From positions 73,524,227 through 73,588,226 of the forward strand of contig BTPG01000006.1 of the NCBI GenBank assembly GCA_036245525.1: a DNA stretch of 64,000 nt, read 5' to 3'. The notes under the pieces are model-generated. The model had not been told where the DNA came from, did not search any database, and was given only the letters and a program-made list of their open reading frames with translations. This stretch comes from Semisulcospira habei (lineage: Eukaryota; Mollusca; Gastropoda; Semisulcospiridae). The translations under genes and the position numbers were made by a program. Shown piece by piece: positions 43,180 to 55,210 of this stretch (position 1 is the stretch's first letter; every line of letters starts with the position of its first letter).

Positions 43180-43771
43180 AAAGCCAGTATTCATTGGTAT
43201 GCAATACTTGAACTGTCAAAATTATTGATGCTTGAATTCTACTATGATTATTTTAAAACGAAGTTTCTTGACTGTCGGTTGTTATACACTGACACTGACT
43301 CCATGATCATAGACATACCTACTAAAGACTTATGCGGACATGTAAACAGAGTTGCATATACATGACACGTTGGATTATCCCGAGGATCACCTGCTTTTCA
43401 GCACACAATCCAAAAATGTGCCTGGGAAGTTTAAGGACGAACTGAATGGAGTGCCGATAGTTGAGTATGTTGGACTCAGGTCAAAATGTATTCCATACTG
43501 CACCAGAAAGGCAGTCAGTCTAAAGCAAAAGTTTTTTGTTTTTTTAGTTTTTTTTTTTTTTTATATAAACAGCGATAAAAAAAAAAGATATCTGTCATGA
43601 AGATTACAAACAAGTTTTAGATGGAGAACTAATTTTTCGAAACAAGACACTGAGATCAAACAAACATAATATTGAAATGATCACTACACACACAAAAACA
43701 CTTACAGTTGGTGACACAAAACGAGTGTTTCACAGTAAAGAAAAGGCTTTTGCACCTGGGCACTACTAGCT
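43180..43771 (+). pseudogene. Polinton family B DNA polymerase, C-terminal fragment
   Basis: A protein-primed-type family B polymerase would replicate the element. The fragment opens with KPVFIGMQYL. After a one-base shift near 43215 it shows LYTDTDSMIIDI (about 43285-43320), the polymerase motif C with both catalytic aspartates. It then shifts frame again near 43350 to give NVPGKFKDELNGVPI and EYVGLRSK, and ends in AFAPGHY at about 43769. The exonuclease and most of the palm are missing. Motif C and VPGKFKDE identify the family with good confidence. Confidence 0.8.
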
Positions 43772-43960
43772 TAAGTTATCTGAAGACATTAATGAACTGA
43801 TTGTTGAATTAGTTGATGAAATGATTAAAAATGAGTAATAGTGTCTGGTGGAATAATCTGAAATTCTTCTCTGACATATGCCAGGTTCATATAGATAATA
43901 AATTGATGGGTTACCAGGGACTTTTTTATATTGTGAACAGACGTAGACCATATTTTATCA
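43766..43960 (-). pseudogene. Possible integrase C-terminal remnant
   Basis: The minus-strand frame encodes NPSIYYLYEPGICQRR, which recalls the C-terminal part of Polinton integrases. It is the right strand and lies downstream of the integrase start at 44969. The intervening 700 bp are not integrase-like. Weak call. Confidence 0.3.
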
Positions 43961-44257
43961 GTTGCCCTGTGCGTGTTTCAGCAAAGGGTTAATTTATACC
44001 TGTGCAACACGCCGCACAGACTTCTGACAGATGTATTTTGTATTCAAGTTTGAACCCATCACATGTTCAGCAATCGTGACATGAGCAGGTCTATGACGCT
44101 GCATCAGTCTTTTGCTTCAACCCCATTGTGCATGCATCCACCGGTACCGTAAACAGTATAGGCGTCTCATATACAAATGGGTAAATAAGACTGATTGTTC
44201 ATGTTCGCTCATCACTGAAGTTTGATCGTTCCTGTTCGTTCATCACTGATGTGCATT
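43960..44257. other. No gene; contains the recurrent ACCGGT motif
   Basis: CCCCATTGTGCATGCATCC and ACCGGTACCGTAAACAGTA near 44123-44160 resemble segments at 10768 and 21117. Nothing else was recognised. Confidence 0.4.
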
Positions 44258-44490
44258 TTAACTCATTCAATCTCGAGGCAGATCCCCCCCCCTCCCCACC
44301 CCGCCCCCCCCCCCACCCCCACCCTTCAAATTCGTGTATTGTCCTATGAATACTACATGACAGATTGGGACATAACTCAGTTTAGTTTGAGGGTGGTGCC
44401 AGACTAGCTTGGCGCCCTAAGCTGTTCTAGCACTACCCTTGAATATCATAGTCAAATTTATTTCATGCAATGGTGTTGGTATGCAAACGG
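44258..44490. mobile_element. Family B miniature element (copy 5), expanded
   Basis: Starts TTTAACTCATTCAATCTCGA, has a C-rich insertion near 44283-44325, the stem AGCTTGGCGCC and the right-hand CACTACCCTTGAATATCATAG. Confidence 0.7.
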
Positions 44491-44678
44491 AATGTGTGCT
44501 GTTACAACTGACATCGCTGGATAAGCATTTTGGCACATGTACACAATTCAGAATCTAGTCACTTGAAAGGATTCAGTTTTGTGCTTTAGTACATTAAAAA
44601 ATGGTACAGTTCTGTCAAATGCTGTCGTCTTGAGAGGGAGAGGGAAACGTCAACAACAGTCAGAGCATACTTGTATCG

Positions 44679-44969
44679 TTATCTTCTTATTGTATCATAA
44701 AGATGAAACAAGAGATGCCGGAGAAGAAACAAGAGATCCATGTGATATGTGTCATTAGGGGTGGTGTTCTCAAAGTGTGGTCTTATTATTTTTCTTGGAG
44801 CAGGTAAATATATTTGCCAAATAGCTTGCCTTTGTAGCCAGTGTTTAACTTGCTCAAGCGTAACGTCACCGCCTACAGCGGCAGACAATTTTTCTATTGC
44901 AAATTTTCCCTTCCAGTAGCCAATTGGGGAGTAATATATTCTTGATAGTTTAGCATCAGTGCTTGCCAT
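44679..44969 (-). pseudogene. Polinton-type retroviral-like integrase, N-terminal part
   Basis: Integrase inserts the element and creates the 6-bp duplication. The 96-codon frame starts MASTDAKLSRIYYSPIGYWK and continues LQRQAIWQIYLPAPRKI, RPHFEN, and PNDTYHMDLLFL. The last block is the start of the catalytic core carrying the first acidic residue. The frame then ends in unrelated sequence, so the D,D,E triad is incomplete. An L2 element lies immediately upstream of the start. The family call rests on the arrangement QxxIxQIYxPxPRKI followed by DLLFL, as in the F54H12.3-like integrase group. Confidence 0.7.
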
Positions 44970-45120
44970 TTCTTCTATTGTTGTAAACTCGTTCGTGTTC
45001 CCGACCGTTCTATAGGTTTACGTGTGCTCTCCCGTCGACATCTCGCCCTCCCCACTTTCGGCGCCATTGCCCGATCTCGCCGCTGACCGACCGGAAATCA
45101 GGTCGCTCCCCTACCACACC

Positions 45121-45134
45121 GCTCACACACACCG

Positions 45135-45212
<78 letters not shown>

Positions 45213-45213
45213 A

Positions 45214-45270
<57 letters not shown>
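45121..45270. repeat. (CA)n microsatellite
   Basis: CA repeats with a single CTTACT interruption near 45210. Confidence 0.95.
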
Positions 45271-45273
<3 letters not shown>

Positions 45274-45962
45274 ACTGAACCCTCTTCTCGTCTTCCTCTT
45301 TCTTGTCCTCACAAACAATCATGCTCATCAGATACACACGCCAACAACTGCTATCTCTACGTCGCCACGCCACCTACTGCGCCGCGGCCGGAGCTGCTGA
45401 CAGTGTTGCAGATGCCTTACGCGGCATCCGATCGCGAAAGAGAGGCCACAGGGGCGGAATTAGCAAAAGGCGGGACTCACCACAACAAACAAAACCACAC
45501 ACTTCTTCCCCTTTTCCTATGCCCTTCCATCCCTTCCGCCTCCCCCCGGCTCCTCGATTTATCCACCTCCCTTCCTTCTTCTCCCATTTCTTTTCCTCTC
45601 TTGCTCATCTACCGCTCACTGCTCTCCTCGGCCGCCCCCTCCCCCGCCCTCCTCCCCCTTCCTCACCTCACCCCCTCCTCCTTCGCCTACTTTTTCCTCC
45701 TCGTCCCCTCTCCCCCCCTTTCTCCTCCTCTTCGCCCTCCCCCTCCCTCTACCTCAGCTTTTCCTACTCTCCTTCCTCCTCCTCCCCTCTCCCCCCTCAC
45801 CCTCCTCTCGCATCCTCTTTCTTGCCCGGTTCTCCCTCCCCATCTTTTCCTCCTCCCCCTCTCCCCTCCCCCTCCTTCCCCCCTCCATCCTCTTTCCCCC
45901 TCCCCACCCTCCTCTTCCTTCGTCCTCTTCTTCGTCCGTTTCTTCTCTCTCTTCCTCTTCTG

Positions 45963-47066
45963 GCTCATCCAACCTAAAACTGTGTCTGTTCAATGCACAG
46001 TCTGTCTGCAAAGATGGTAAAGCCGACGTGATTTCAGATTTCATTCTAGACAATGACCTAGATGTTGTCGTGATCACCGAAACGTGGCTCCGCTCAGCTG
46101 GCGACGAACCCATCATCGCCAGCGTCACTCCGAGTGGCTACCGCCTGGCCTCCTTCCCACGTGCTTCCAGACGGGGTGGCATTGCCATCATCTACAGGGA
46201 CTGTCTTTCTGCTCACCTCTCCTTCTCTCAGTCTCTCCCTTTTGCTCATCCCTCCTTTGAATCTGTCGAGGCCGTAGCAACACTCCCTGGCCAGTCCCTC
46301 ATCTTCTCATGTATCTATCGCCCCCCTCCAAGCTCTCAAAACAAACTCACAAACTCCATGTTCCTCACCGAGTTCGACCTCCTCCTCGACCACTACAGCA
46401 CACGACCCGGAAAACACATCCTTCTTGGCGACTTTAACTTCCACTTCGACAAACCCGACCACCCTGACACAAAACGCCTGTGCACGTCACTTTCAAACCA
46501 CAATCTTACACAACACATCACTAAACCCACCCACCGACTCGGCCACACCCTTGACTGGATCATCACCCGCACCTCCGATCAACTCTTTCTCGACTCTGAC
46601 ACCTCTTCTGTGCTTCCCTCCGACCACCTCGCTATTCTCGTCGCCCTCAACCTACCTCCCCCGAAAAAACCCAAGCTCTTTGTCTCTCGTCGCAAACTAA
46701 AATCTGTCAACCGAGAGAACTTCTTCGACGAAGCTGTCGACCTTCTCTTGGACCTCGCCCCCTCTCCCGATTTTGCATCCCATTTCGATTCCTCCCTTCG
46801 AAAACTTCTGGACACCCATACCCCTGTTACCACCTGCTCCATACCCAACCGACTCCCCTCCCTCTGGCTCACTGACAACATAGCTGAGGCCAAGTGCGAG
46901 CGTCGACAAGCGGAACGTCGCTGGCGCTCATCTGACCTCACTGTTCACAGAGAGATCTTCCAAACCACCAGATCCAAAGTCTGCAGAATGATCTCCGACT
47001 CCAAATTAAACGCCTTCAAAACAAAATCCTGGAATCCACTTCCTCCAAAACCCTCTACGCTACCAT
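45963..47066 (+). pseudogene. L2 LINE apurinic-type endonuclease
   Basis: The endonuclease nicks target DNA to prime reverse transcription. Motifs in order are LCLFNAQSV (about 45980), ITETWL (catalytic Glu, about 46075), SCIYRPP, LLGDFNFHFD (GDFN, about 46427-46455), LDWIITR and LPSDHLAI (SDH catalytic pair, about 46615). Glu, Asp and His are all present. The frame that carries the domain is shifted near 47000-47066, after which coding continues in another frame (NTLLGTSKD, AFSSYFSDKI) to about 47280. Confidence 0.85.
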
Positions 47067-47289
47067 GAACACACTCCTAGGCACTTCTAAAGACTCTCCT
47101 CTTCCCAACACACACAGCAAAGAAGAACTTCCGTCCGCTTTCTCCTCCTATTTCTCCGACAAAATCCAAACTCTGCGCAACACACTCGACACTCTGCCTT
47201 CTCCGCCTTGCCTTCCTGACCCCCCTTTTCCGGCACTCCCCTCTCGTCCTTCCGCCCCGTCTCTCAGGATGAAGTCCTCAAGACCATAA

Positions 47290-48801
47290 AACCTGCGATC
47301 TACACCCCCTCCCAGCTTCTCTCTACCGGGACGGCCTCCCAAAACTTTTCCCCTTCATTACCGACATCATCAACATATCTCTAGAGAATGGTTCCGTCCC
47401 CGATATCTTCAAGTCCGCCATCGTCCGTCCTCTCCTCAAAAAACACAACCTCGACCCAAACGAACTCAAGAACTACCGCCCAGTCTTCAACCTCTCTTTC
47501 CTGTCCAAGCTTCTTGAGAAGGTTGTCCTCAACCAACTCAATCTCCACCTCGCCAACAACAACCTCCTCAGTCCCTTCCAGTCTGCCTATCGGAAACATC
47601 ACAGCACTGAAACAGCCCTTCTACATATCCTAAACGACCTGCTTCTCTCCATTGACTCGGGCAACATCTCCCTTCTTACGCTACTCGATCTCTCTGCCGC
47701 CTTCGACACCATAGACCACTCTTTCCTCCTCCACCGCCTTCACCACTCCTTTGGCATCACTGACTCTGCCCACTCCTGGTTTCTCTCCTACCTCTCCGAC
47801 AGACAGCAGTCCGTCACCATCGACGGTGTCTCCTCCAACCCAGTGAGGCTCTCCTGCGGCGTTCCACAGGGGTCCGTCCTGGGCCCGGTCCTTTTCACAC
47901 TCTACACATCTCCCCTGTCCAGCATCATCCAGTCTCACCACATAAACCACCACCTCTACGCCGACGACTCACAACTACTAGACAAAGACAAACTCGACAA
48001 CACTCAGACACTACTGACTCGCACGGCTGATTGCTATGAAGACGTGAAAAACTGGATGACAGCAAACAAGCTCAAACTGAACGACGACAAAACGGAAGCC
48101 ATGCTAGTAGGCACTCGCCAGAAACTTTCCCAGCTCCCTCCCTCTCTCCACCTTCAACTCGACAGCACCCCCATCTCCCTATCTGACTCGGTCAAGAACC
48201 TTGGCGTTATTCTCGATTCCTCTCTTTCCATGACCAGCTTTGTCTCCGCCACGGCCCAGGCATGTTATTTCCATCTCCGCCGCATCAGTCAGATCAGAAA
48301 ATACCTCACTACCGAAGCTGCCACCAAACTCGCTGTCTCTCTCATCTTATCTCGCATCGACTACTGCAACTCTCTCATTTCCGGCCTTCCTCACTCCACC
48401 ACTCTCACTCTCCAGCGCGTCCAGAACAATGCTGCCCGCCTCGTCCTCGGAAAGAAAAAATCCGACCACATCACTCCCCTGCTCAAGCTCCTTCACTGGC
48501 TCCCCATCCCCAACGCATCCAATACAAGATTCTGTCTCTCTGCTACAAATCCCTTAACAACTACGCTCCTACCTATCTCTCCATCTTACTTCACCCCTAC
48601 ACTCCTTCCCGCTCCCTCCGCTCCGCCTCCGACCCTCTCCGCCTCCTCATCCCCCGCACCAAACTCAGCACTTTCGGTCCCCGCTCCTTCTCAGTATATG
48701 GTCCAAACACCTGGAACACTCTCCCACTCTCTCTCCGTCAGAAACATTCTCTCTCCTCCTACCACTCCGCCCTCAAAACTCACCTCTTTCAACAGTTCTA
48801 G
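47290..48801 (+). pseudogene. L2 LINE reverse transcriptase, frameshifted
   Basis: The reverse transcriptase of the same element. Motifs: RPLLKK (47430), NYRPVFNLSFLSKLLEK, STETALLHI, LDLSAAFDTIDH (motif A, about 47680-47715), CGVPQGSVLGPVLF (about 47860), and YADDSQLL (catalytic, about 47957). NLGVILDSSLS and DYCNSLISGLP follow. A frameshift near 48505 moves the last 95 codons (YKILSLCYKSLNN, RSFSVYGPNTWNTLPLSLR, LKTHLFQQF) into another frame, ending at 48801. The catalytic residues are intact, so the damage is limited to a few frameshifts. Confidence 0.88.
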
Positions 48802-48975
48802 CACTACATCACCACACTCCCCACCCCAAGCTGACAGTCGTAATGTATTTTCATAATTTGTGGTACGTGAGTCATTGTCTAAAGCGTGCGCATGCGTGTG
48901 CGAGTTGTGAGTGTGCGCTTAGAGTTATAATTATTATAAGATAAGCGCATTATAAATACCATAATTATTATTTAT

Positions 48976-49356
48976 CAAGAAAAACTCCTGTGAAAGAAAC
49001 AAATGTCATGCCTACTAAAACAAAGATTATTTCTCCATTTCTTTGCTGCGGGCTGGGCTGGTAGTAATCGTTGAGCTGTGCTTGTGAAATGCTTACGTCT
49101 TCACCAGTAACAAGGTAGTATTCTTTAATAGCGTCATCAACATTAGAAAATGTATATGCTGGTCATGACCTTCCAGTGTGGATTTTTATTTGATAAAATC
49201 AAGTTTTTCTATTCTCATTTTTCATAATCCTGTTTCGCTTGTGCAAGTTTCTCTGAGGCTTCATTGTGACTTCTCATTTTCTCCGCACTCTCTTCTCTAC
49301 TAACTCTTGAAAAGAGGTAATTTGACCCACTGTCAGCAAGCGCATTAACAACAGCA
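48976..49356 (-). pseudogene. Polinton-associated small ORF, split by a LINE
   Basis: On the minus strand, the piece next to the LINE encodes ALADSGSNYLFSRVS and a charged helix (EKMRSHNEASEKLAQAK). The hydrophobic N-terminal part of the same ORF lies on the far side of the LINE near 51247-51290. Further downstream it is frameshifted. The L2 at 45.0-48.98 kb bounds the other side. No function is recognised. Confidence 0.5.
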
Positions 49357-51234
49357 TTAATGGGTAGACCATCGAAAGCCGATGATGTCGTCATTGTGCA
49401 TGACTTCTATTTGTGTTTGCGGGTGTGGCTGGCCAAGCCAATCCTGATGCCACACCTGCGAGGGCAATGGGGGCACTGGAACGTAGCTGTGGGGAGAGTC
49501 GACCCTGTCTTTCTTCGAGCTCTGGCACTGGTGATCTTTTCTCGTTGATTGTGTTCAAAGAGCGTGCAGGCTTTCCTGGTGGTGGCACGACAGCCAGATC
49601 TGTCTTGCGCTTGTGCTTCAAGTTCCTTTACCGGGAAGACGCAGTACTTGAGGCTGTCTTTTACAATACAATACAATACAATACAATACAATACAATACA
49701 ATACAATAATACTTTATTAATCCATCATGAGGAAATTCACATTTTTGCCACCACAGGTGCTGCTTACATTCACTCACTCGCTCATTCCACAAATTACAAT
49801 AACAGAGCTACACAATGGACAATGACTTGGGACGGTGAAGCCCGTCGCCAAGGCATCTAATGGCCAGAAGTTTTTCTTAGGCCGTCCTTCCTTCTTGTGG
49901 CCTTTTGAGAGTGCACCATACAGGAGTTGGCATGGCATGCGAGAATCATCCATGCATATGGCATGACCTGTCCAGCGAAGTTGTCTTTAAGATCAAGGCT
50001 TCAACACTTACTAAGCCAGCATTGTCCAGGACTTCCAGGTTTGTCGCCTTGTCTTGCCATTTAATGCCCATGACTGAGCGCAGAGATCTCATGTGGAAAC
50101 GTTCGAACTGCTTGAGGTGCTTCCTGTACAGTGTCCATGACTCACAGCCATAGAGGAGACTGGGGAGGACTACTGCCTTGTAGACTTTGATCTTGGTGGA
50201 GAGCTTTGTCAGCAAATCTGGTTTCGCTAAGAGCTGCAATGTTGATCTTATATCTGGCCAGCTCCCTGGCTATGAGAGCTGTTCTTCTGTGCAGTCTCTG
50301 CATCTGAACAGGGTTCGTACGTTCCACATACCGAGAATAAGTTTATTTCTTTGTTTTTCTTTAAACTGCCAGGCGTGGTAAGCCTACCGGTTTGGCGTAG
50401 GGCAGGCAATGTTTGGAACACCTTTTCTAGTTCCCTCCCTTACTAGGGTGAGCAGTGCTGTCCTAAGAGGGCTGCTCAGTCGCCTGGGATGCTGCCGAAC
50501 TTCCCTGCTGTCCCTGGTACAGGGAAGAGCGACTACTAGTCCACATTCCGCCTACGTGCAGGTTTGGAGCTACGATTCCTAGTAGTAACCTCTACCTGTC
50601 GGTTCACCCTTTCCCTATCGCTGCAGGGTTTCTGGAGGAGGCAGAAGAAAAAGAAGATGAAGAAGCAGATTTGGTGAAAATCCATGCACAAAACCAGCGC
50701 GTGAAGGAGATTGTTGCGCTGGAGCAACCCCACCCTCTCGGCCGCAGAAATCAGAGTCCATTTGCACGATGAGACGTTACAACTGGTAACTTCCTTGGCT
50801 GCAGTGGATGGCCATGTCTTCTTCTGTGCTCTGACATGCCCTTTGCACTCCACAGTTCTGTCCCACCCTCTTGGCCGTTGGACCCTAGATTGAGCTTCCT
50901 CAGCCCAGTCAGCCGGTGACAAACTTTGCATGCTAGGACGAGTAAGTCCTGCCTCACCAAGGGTTTGTGACACCCCCCCCCCCCCCGCCTCCCGCCCCGG
51001 CTTCCCCTCACTTGGTTTAGCCAGCCGTCGAAGCTGTTGTCCATGGTGTGGCCGCTGCGCATGCTGCAGCTACCTGGAGCCACGATAGAGTTGAGTGTCA
51101 AAGTGGGGACCTGTACTGGTGGACTACTCTTTAACCTTCGAGAGAACTTGTCCCCATCCCCCCCCCCAGCCCCCCATTATAGGTGAAACCCCCTCCTTGA
51201 ATACTCCAGACACCAAGTTACTTGAGCCATTCTG
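49357..51234 (-). mobile_element. Zinc-finger-tailed LINE with large internal deletion, 13-bp target duplication
   Basis: Direct repeats ATTAACAACAGCA lie at 49344-49356 and 51235-51247. On the minus strand the order is: 5' UTR-like sequence with a C/G tract (51200-50340); the beginning of the endonuclease (RRTALIARELARYKI, AALSETRF); then a direct join near 50215-50225 to the reverse-transcriptase C-terminus (VYKAVVLPSLLYG, CESWTLYRKHLKQFERFH). Frameshifted sequence follows, then an inserted tail (49668-49870) and the C2H2-like finger (FQCPHCPRRCG). Most of the endonuclease and the polymerase core are gone, so it moved in trans or was deleted after insertion. Confidence 0.8.
49668..49870 (-). 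repeat. Retroposon 3' tail with (TATTG)n inside the LINE
   Basis: On the minus strand it ends GGATTAATAAAGTATTATTG followed by (TATTG)n at 49668-49708. It lies between the GRPKK and KDSLK parts of the LINE ORF, so it is a nested insertion. Confidence 0.65.
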
Positions 51235-51284
51235 ATTAACAACAGCACCGCCAACGATAACAGCCAATGTTGCTATATTTTTAT

Positions 51285-51515
51285 TTACATAGATACATTT
51301 TCTTGAATAATTCCCTGCTTTACAAGAAAATCTTTTGTAGCAAACGATGCTGTGACAACCGCAACTAGCTTAGCACTGTCCTCAAAATCTAGTTTGCTTA
51401 TGTTTGCAGAACGCATTTTGAGAAGACTCCGACCTATCATAGTGTAGGTTACCGCAAGTCCACTTAGAATGGTAGAGTGATAGACGAGGTTCATTATGTT
51501 CTTTGCGTCACTCAT
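51285..51515 (-). CDS. Polinton-associated small membrane protein ORF (76 codons)
   Basis: Starts MSDAKNIMNLVYHSTILSGL. One hydrophobic stretch (ILSGLAVTYTMIG) and a second weaker one (KLVAVVTASFATK) suggest one or two membrane segments. It is open without stops and transcribed in the same direction as the neighbouring element genes. The family is unnamed, and its place within the element is the main reason to call it. Confidence 0.5.
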   Translation of the reverse strand: MSDAKNIMNLVYHSTILSGLAVTYTMIGRSLLKMRSANISKLDFEDSAKLVAVVTASFATKDFLVKQGIIQENVSM

Positions 51516-51553
51516 TTTTTCTTATACCACAAAAATTAAAATAATAAATTTAT

Positions 51554-51736
51554 TCATTGCATAAAAAATGGGTCAAAGGCTTTGGGTGCTGCTGATAATG
51601 TGAGGGCTTCTTGCTTTGCATTTTGTGTATCTGGTTTTTTGGAGACTGTGTGAGTTTGCGGCTTATATTTTTTCCATATCTTGTAACCTACGTAACCAAA
51701 TCCAATGACATATCCACCGATTAAGTATTTTGTCAT
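51554..51736 (-). CDS. Polinton-associated small ORF with N-terminal membrane segment (60 codons)
   Basis: Begins MTKYLIGGYVIGFGYVGYKI, a likely membrane anchor, followed by a Lys/Gln/Thr-rich tail. It lies 38 bp upstream (minus strand) of the 76-codon ORF. No known family. Confidence 0.45.
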   Translation of the reverse strand: MTKYLIGGYVIGFGYVGYKIWKKYKPQTHTVSKKPDTQNAKQEALTLSAAPKAFDPFFMQ

Positions 51737-51739
51737 TTC

Positions 51740-52206
51740 AGGTTTAGACTGTTGTGTGACAGGTTCAGTTGTTAGTCTCTTACTTTGTTGTGCTGGTTGC
51801 GGCAGCGCAAGCGATGGGGGTGGGGGTGGTGACGGTCAGCCGGTGGTTCAGTTACTTGAGCCTTTCCCATTAACACCTGTAGCTGTATTTTTATTTTGGT
51901 TGTCTATTCCACTTGGCTAATTTTTTCCACACTTACCTAACATAGACAGTAACTGCATAAGTTTGCCCCAAAGCCTGATTTGAAGAAAATAATCAATATT
52001 GGCTCAGTGTCAACATGGGCGAGAATTTTAGATTACTACACTTGTTTAGTATAGGCTTACAGACAACAAGGGAGAGAATTTCAGGTTACTTCCCTTGTTC
52101 AGTATAGAAACACTGACAGCATGGGGGGGGGGGGAATAAATTACTTCCCTTGTTCAGTTTTAATTACCAAACGTAAGTATTATATCATTTATCTTATAAC
52201 ATTTTG
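51740..52206. other. Element interior without a recognised gene
   Basis: Short repeated phrases such as TTACTTCCCTTGTTCAGT occur two to three times (about 52090-52160). No open frame is supported. Confidence 0.45.
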
Positions 52207-52419
52207 ACTTAAAGGGGCACTCCTGACTTTTTAATGCTTCAGTTCAGGGCAAACTTATGCAGTTACTGTCTATGTTAGGTAAGTGTGGAAAAAAGCTTTT
52301 ACTGGGATTCAGTATACACACCCACTTAGAAAATGACCACCCTATTGTCCCAGAAATGCCTTCTTTCAAAGCGAAAAGAGGCCACAGAATCTTGTGACTG
52401 AACGCATTAAAAGATTGCT

Positions 52420-52545
52420 TGTGATAGGCTATGGTAGCTGACGTCATAACTATTCTATACGACCTTAGGTCATCTGCATAAATATAACCAATCAGAGACA
52501 AGATGGCGGATGAACCAGCAAAGAACAAAAGAAAGTATCAGTTGG
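52420..52545 (+). promoter_or_regulatory. Promoter-like cluster in the right TIR
   Basis: TGACGTCA (52439-52446), AACCAATCAGAGA (about 52486-52498) and CAAGATGGCGG (52499-52509), in the same order as in the left arm and pointing outward. Confidence 0.45.
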
Positions 52546-52628
52546 TGCAGAGACTGAGTCGAACATGCCACTCCCCCGGCCATGCACTGACGACAGATGC
52601 AGCACGGTCATTACTAGTAGCAGGTTAA
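52503..52628 (+). other. Short TIR ORF, right arm
   Basis: Forty-one codons starting MADEPAKNKRKY and ending at TAA 52626-52628. It shares its first residues with the left arm ORF and then differs because of the large indel between the arms. Confidence 0.3.
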
Positions 52629-54126
52629 GCGGAAGCCGCATTGTGATTTTGACAGCGTAGCGAGTATGGAAGGTTTATTCAACATTCTCGTGGAAAATTA
52701 TGTCAAAGGGATGCCGGACAACATCAGTACATGTGTACACGGACACGTGTGTTCACCACAACGATGACCTTGATCGTGACCTGCAGTATTGACCGGGTTC
52801 TGCCTTGTGACGTAGGCTAGTAAATATGTACATATTCAAATTGAGGCCGATGCAGACGATAATCTGCACTCTCGGGTGCAAAAACAACACACCCTCCAAA
52901 CAATGAATTTCGACATTTAGCATTGTATTTACATCATAAAGCTCTAAGTAGTACGCAAGGGACCCATACATAATACTGTCAGCATTATCTGTTGCAGACA
53001 GTTTTCTGACTGTGTTGAGATGCTTGATCCTGGGAAAATAACTTTACGTTTTACACAACAATTTAGGTAATACTTTCTAAATGAAGATGATCTATAAATC
53101 TTTGTAAAATTTGCTTAATACCTTTTGAAGACAGTCAGTTGTATTATGATGATAATAAATCAAACCTTGTTAAATAAAATCTTGTGTATGGAGGGGTTTA
53201 TATATAATATCTAGGTATACTAAGTATGAGAGCTCCTCTAAACAGAACCAATTGCTATCACTTCTGTGATGTGGTCAACTAATAAATAAGAGACAGAATA
53301 CAGAGTTAAATGACTCTTAACACAACTCCTCAATCTTCTGTTAACACCCTTGCCATTAGCGGCGTTTAGTGGTTTCTGAGAAAAAACAGACCATGACTGT
53401 CAACAAAGACTGTAGCAACATTGATTGCGGGGCTGTATGCTTAGCGTGTGGACTCGATTCGCCTATGCTGGCTGGTTCCCAAGGAGGTAGAACTAAATAA
53501 GGCCATACCGGGAATTTCCACTTGACTAGTTGGTAACTCTGACTCAAACTGTTCCTGAGAATGAAAAATGGCGTTCCTCAGAAATCTACCCTGTTGAGTA
53601 CATGACTGATTTGGATTGTGTGGGCTATGTGCAGCGATTTTCAAAATAACTCTTGTTTTAGGTGTGGACTGCGTCATTGTGATAAAGGTGAGGTTTATTG
53701 TTCTCTCCTCTCAAATACACTTGCAACGTAATTTGAGGCAGTGTTTTGAGTTATGTTGGTGGTGGTGTTTTTAAAAAGCGTTGTTTTTATGCTGGGACTC
53801 CATCATTGTGATAAAAGTGACTGTCCAGTCTCATTATCTCTCAAAATACATTTATGGCGTGTCTTGAGACAGGGTTTTGTGACAGGGGTGGATGTTGCTC
53901 TTGTAAAAGCTTTGTTTAAAATGTACACTCAGACATTATGACATAGGTGACTGACAGGTCTCATTATTCCTTACTCTTTCAACCTGCTGCTATAAATTGT
54001 AGATTTTTTGTAAGCATGCCGATTCTGGAACAAAATGTTTATAACCCGAAATTTTTATATATTATGTCGTAATAGCATGTTGTTTTCTTCGTTGGGATGT
54101 TGTCTTTTTTATTGGCTCACGTGCGA

Positions 54127-55210
54127 AGCAAAAAGTGTGGCTATGTTCTGGGCCAGTGGGCGTCCGTCCATCGTCTGTCGTCCGTCGTCTGTCTGCCGTC
54201 ATCCGTCATCCATTGTAAACTTTAACATGGCATTTCTCGAAGACTATTCAAGCTACAGTCTGAAAACTTGGCCCAAGGATACTTTGTGGCAAGACCTTTC
54301 TAAACATACCTCTCACACAGGCCACAGGGGATCAGAAATATATCAAAAATAGCTATTTTGGAACATAATTTATTTTTTCTCAAATACTATTCACAACTTT
54401 AAATCCAAACTTGGTACAAAGATACCTGATGGTAAGACCTTTATACGCACACTAAATTGGTTGATCCCTCGGAAAGGTCAATGGTCACAAGAACTCAAGA
54501 AATAGATCCAAAATCACCATATTTTGACAAAAGATGATTTTTCTCAATTACTATAGCCATATTTTGACAAAAAGATGGGTTTTTTTTCAATTACTATTCA
54601 CAATTTCAAACCCAAACTTGCTACAGAGATACCCAATGGTAAAACCTTTTTATGAATACTAATTTGGTTGATCCCTCGGTAAGGTCAAGGGTCACACGAG
54701 CTCAAGAAATAGGTCCAAAATCACCATATTTTGAAAAAAGATGATTTTTCTCAATTACTATTCACAACTTCAAACCCAAACTTGCTACAGAGATACCTGA
54801 TGGTAAGACCTATCTATGCATAATAATTTGGATAACCCCTCGGAAAGGACCAGGGTCACAGGAGCTCTGTAAATAGGTAAAAAAAAATGGCCATATTTTG
54901 ACCAAAAACAATTTTTCGCAATTACTATTCACAACTTCAAACCCAAACTTGCTACACCTGATGGTAAGACCTACCTATGCGTACTAATTTGGATGACACC
55001 TCGGAAAAGGTCAAGGGTCGCAGGAGGTCGACAAATGTGTATAAAATGTCAATAATAATTATTGTAGTTATTATCAACATTTTTGCTAAATTTTCAGTCA
55101 AATTTGGCACAATGGTAGCTGACGATAAGACCTTCCTATGTATTCTAATTTAGTCGACTCATCGCAAAGGTCAAGGTCACGGGGATTTCACAGATGTGTG
55201 ATAACTTATT
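54127..55210. repeat. Degenerate tandem repeat of roughly 165-190 bp period
   Basis: Five diverged units carry AATTACTATTCACAACTT, ACCCAAACTTGCTACAGAG, GATGGTAAGACCT and GATNNCCTCGGAAAGGTCA. A GTCCGTCC/GTCGTC-rich lead-in lies at 54165-54215. This resembles the tandem cores of pearl-type (non-autonomous Helitron-like) elements in molluscs. The left edge is where the paralogous sequence at about 58297 diverges. Confidence 0.75.

Larger units (their letters stand above)
45000..48975 (+). mobile_element. Nearly full-length L2-type LINE
   Basis: It has an endonuclease, reverse transcriptase and 3' end (AAGCGCATTATAAATACC, then ATTATTATTT). The 5' part contains (CA)n (45121-45270) and a C/T-rich leader to about 45960. 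It is inserted between the integrase start and another Polinton gene. The exact 5' boundary is uncertain. Confidence 0.85.
52207..53977. repeat. Right terminal inverted repeat
   Basis: Inverse of 29640-33018 without the LINE. It has a segment at about 53060-53690 that is absent from the left arm and contains no recognisable gene. Confidence 0.85.

Noticed and set aside
45303..46020. Long Ser/Pro-rich open frames before the L2 endonuclease
   Set aside because: They are a product of CT-rich low complexity and appear in several frames at once. The L2 coding signal starts only near 45960.
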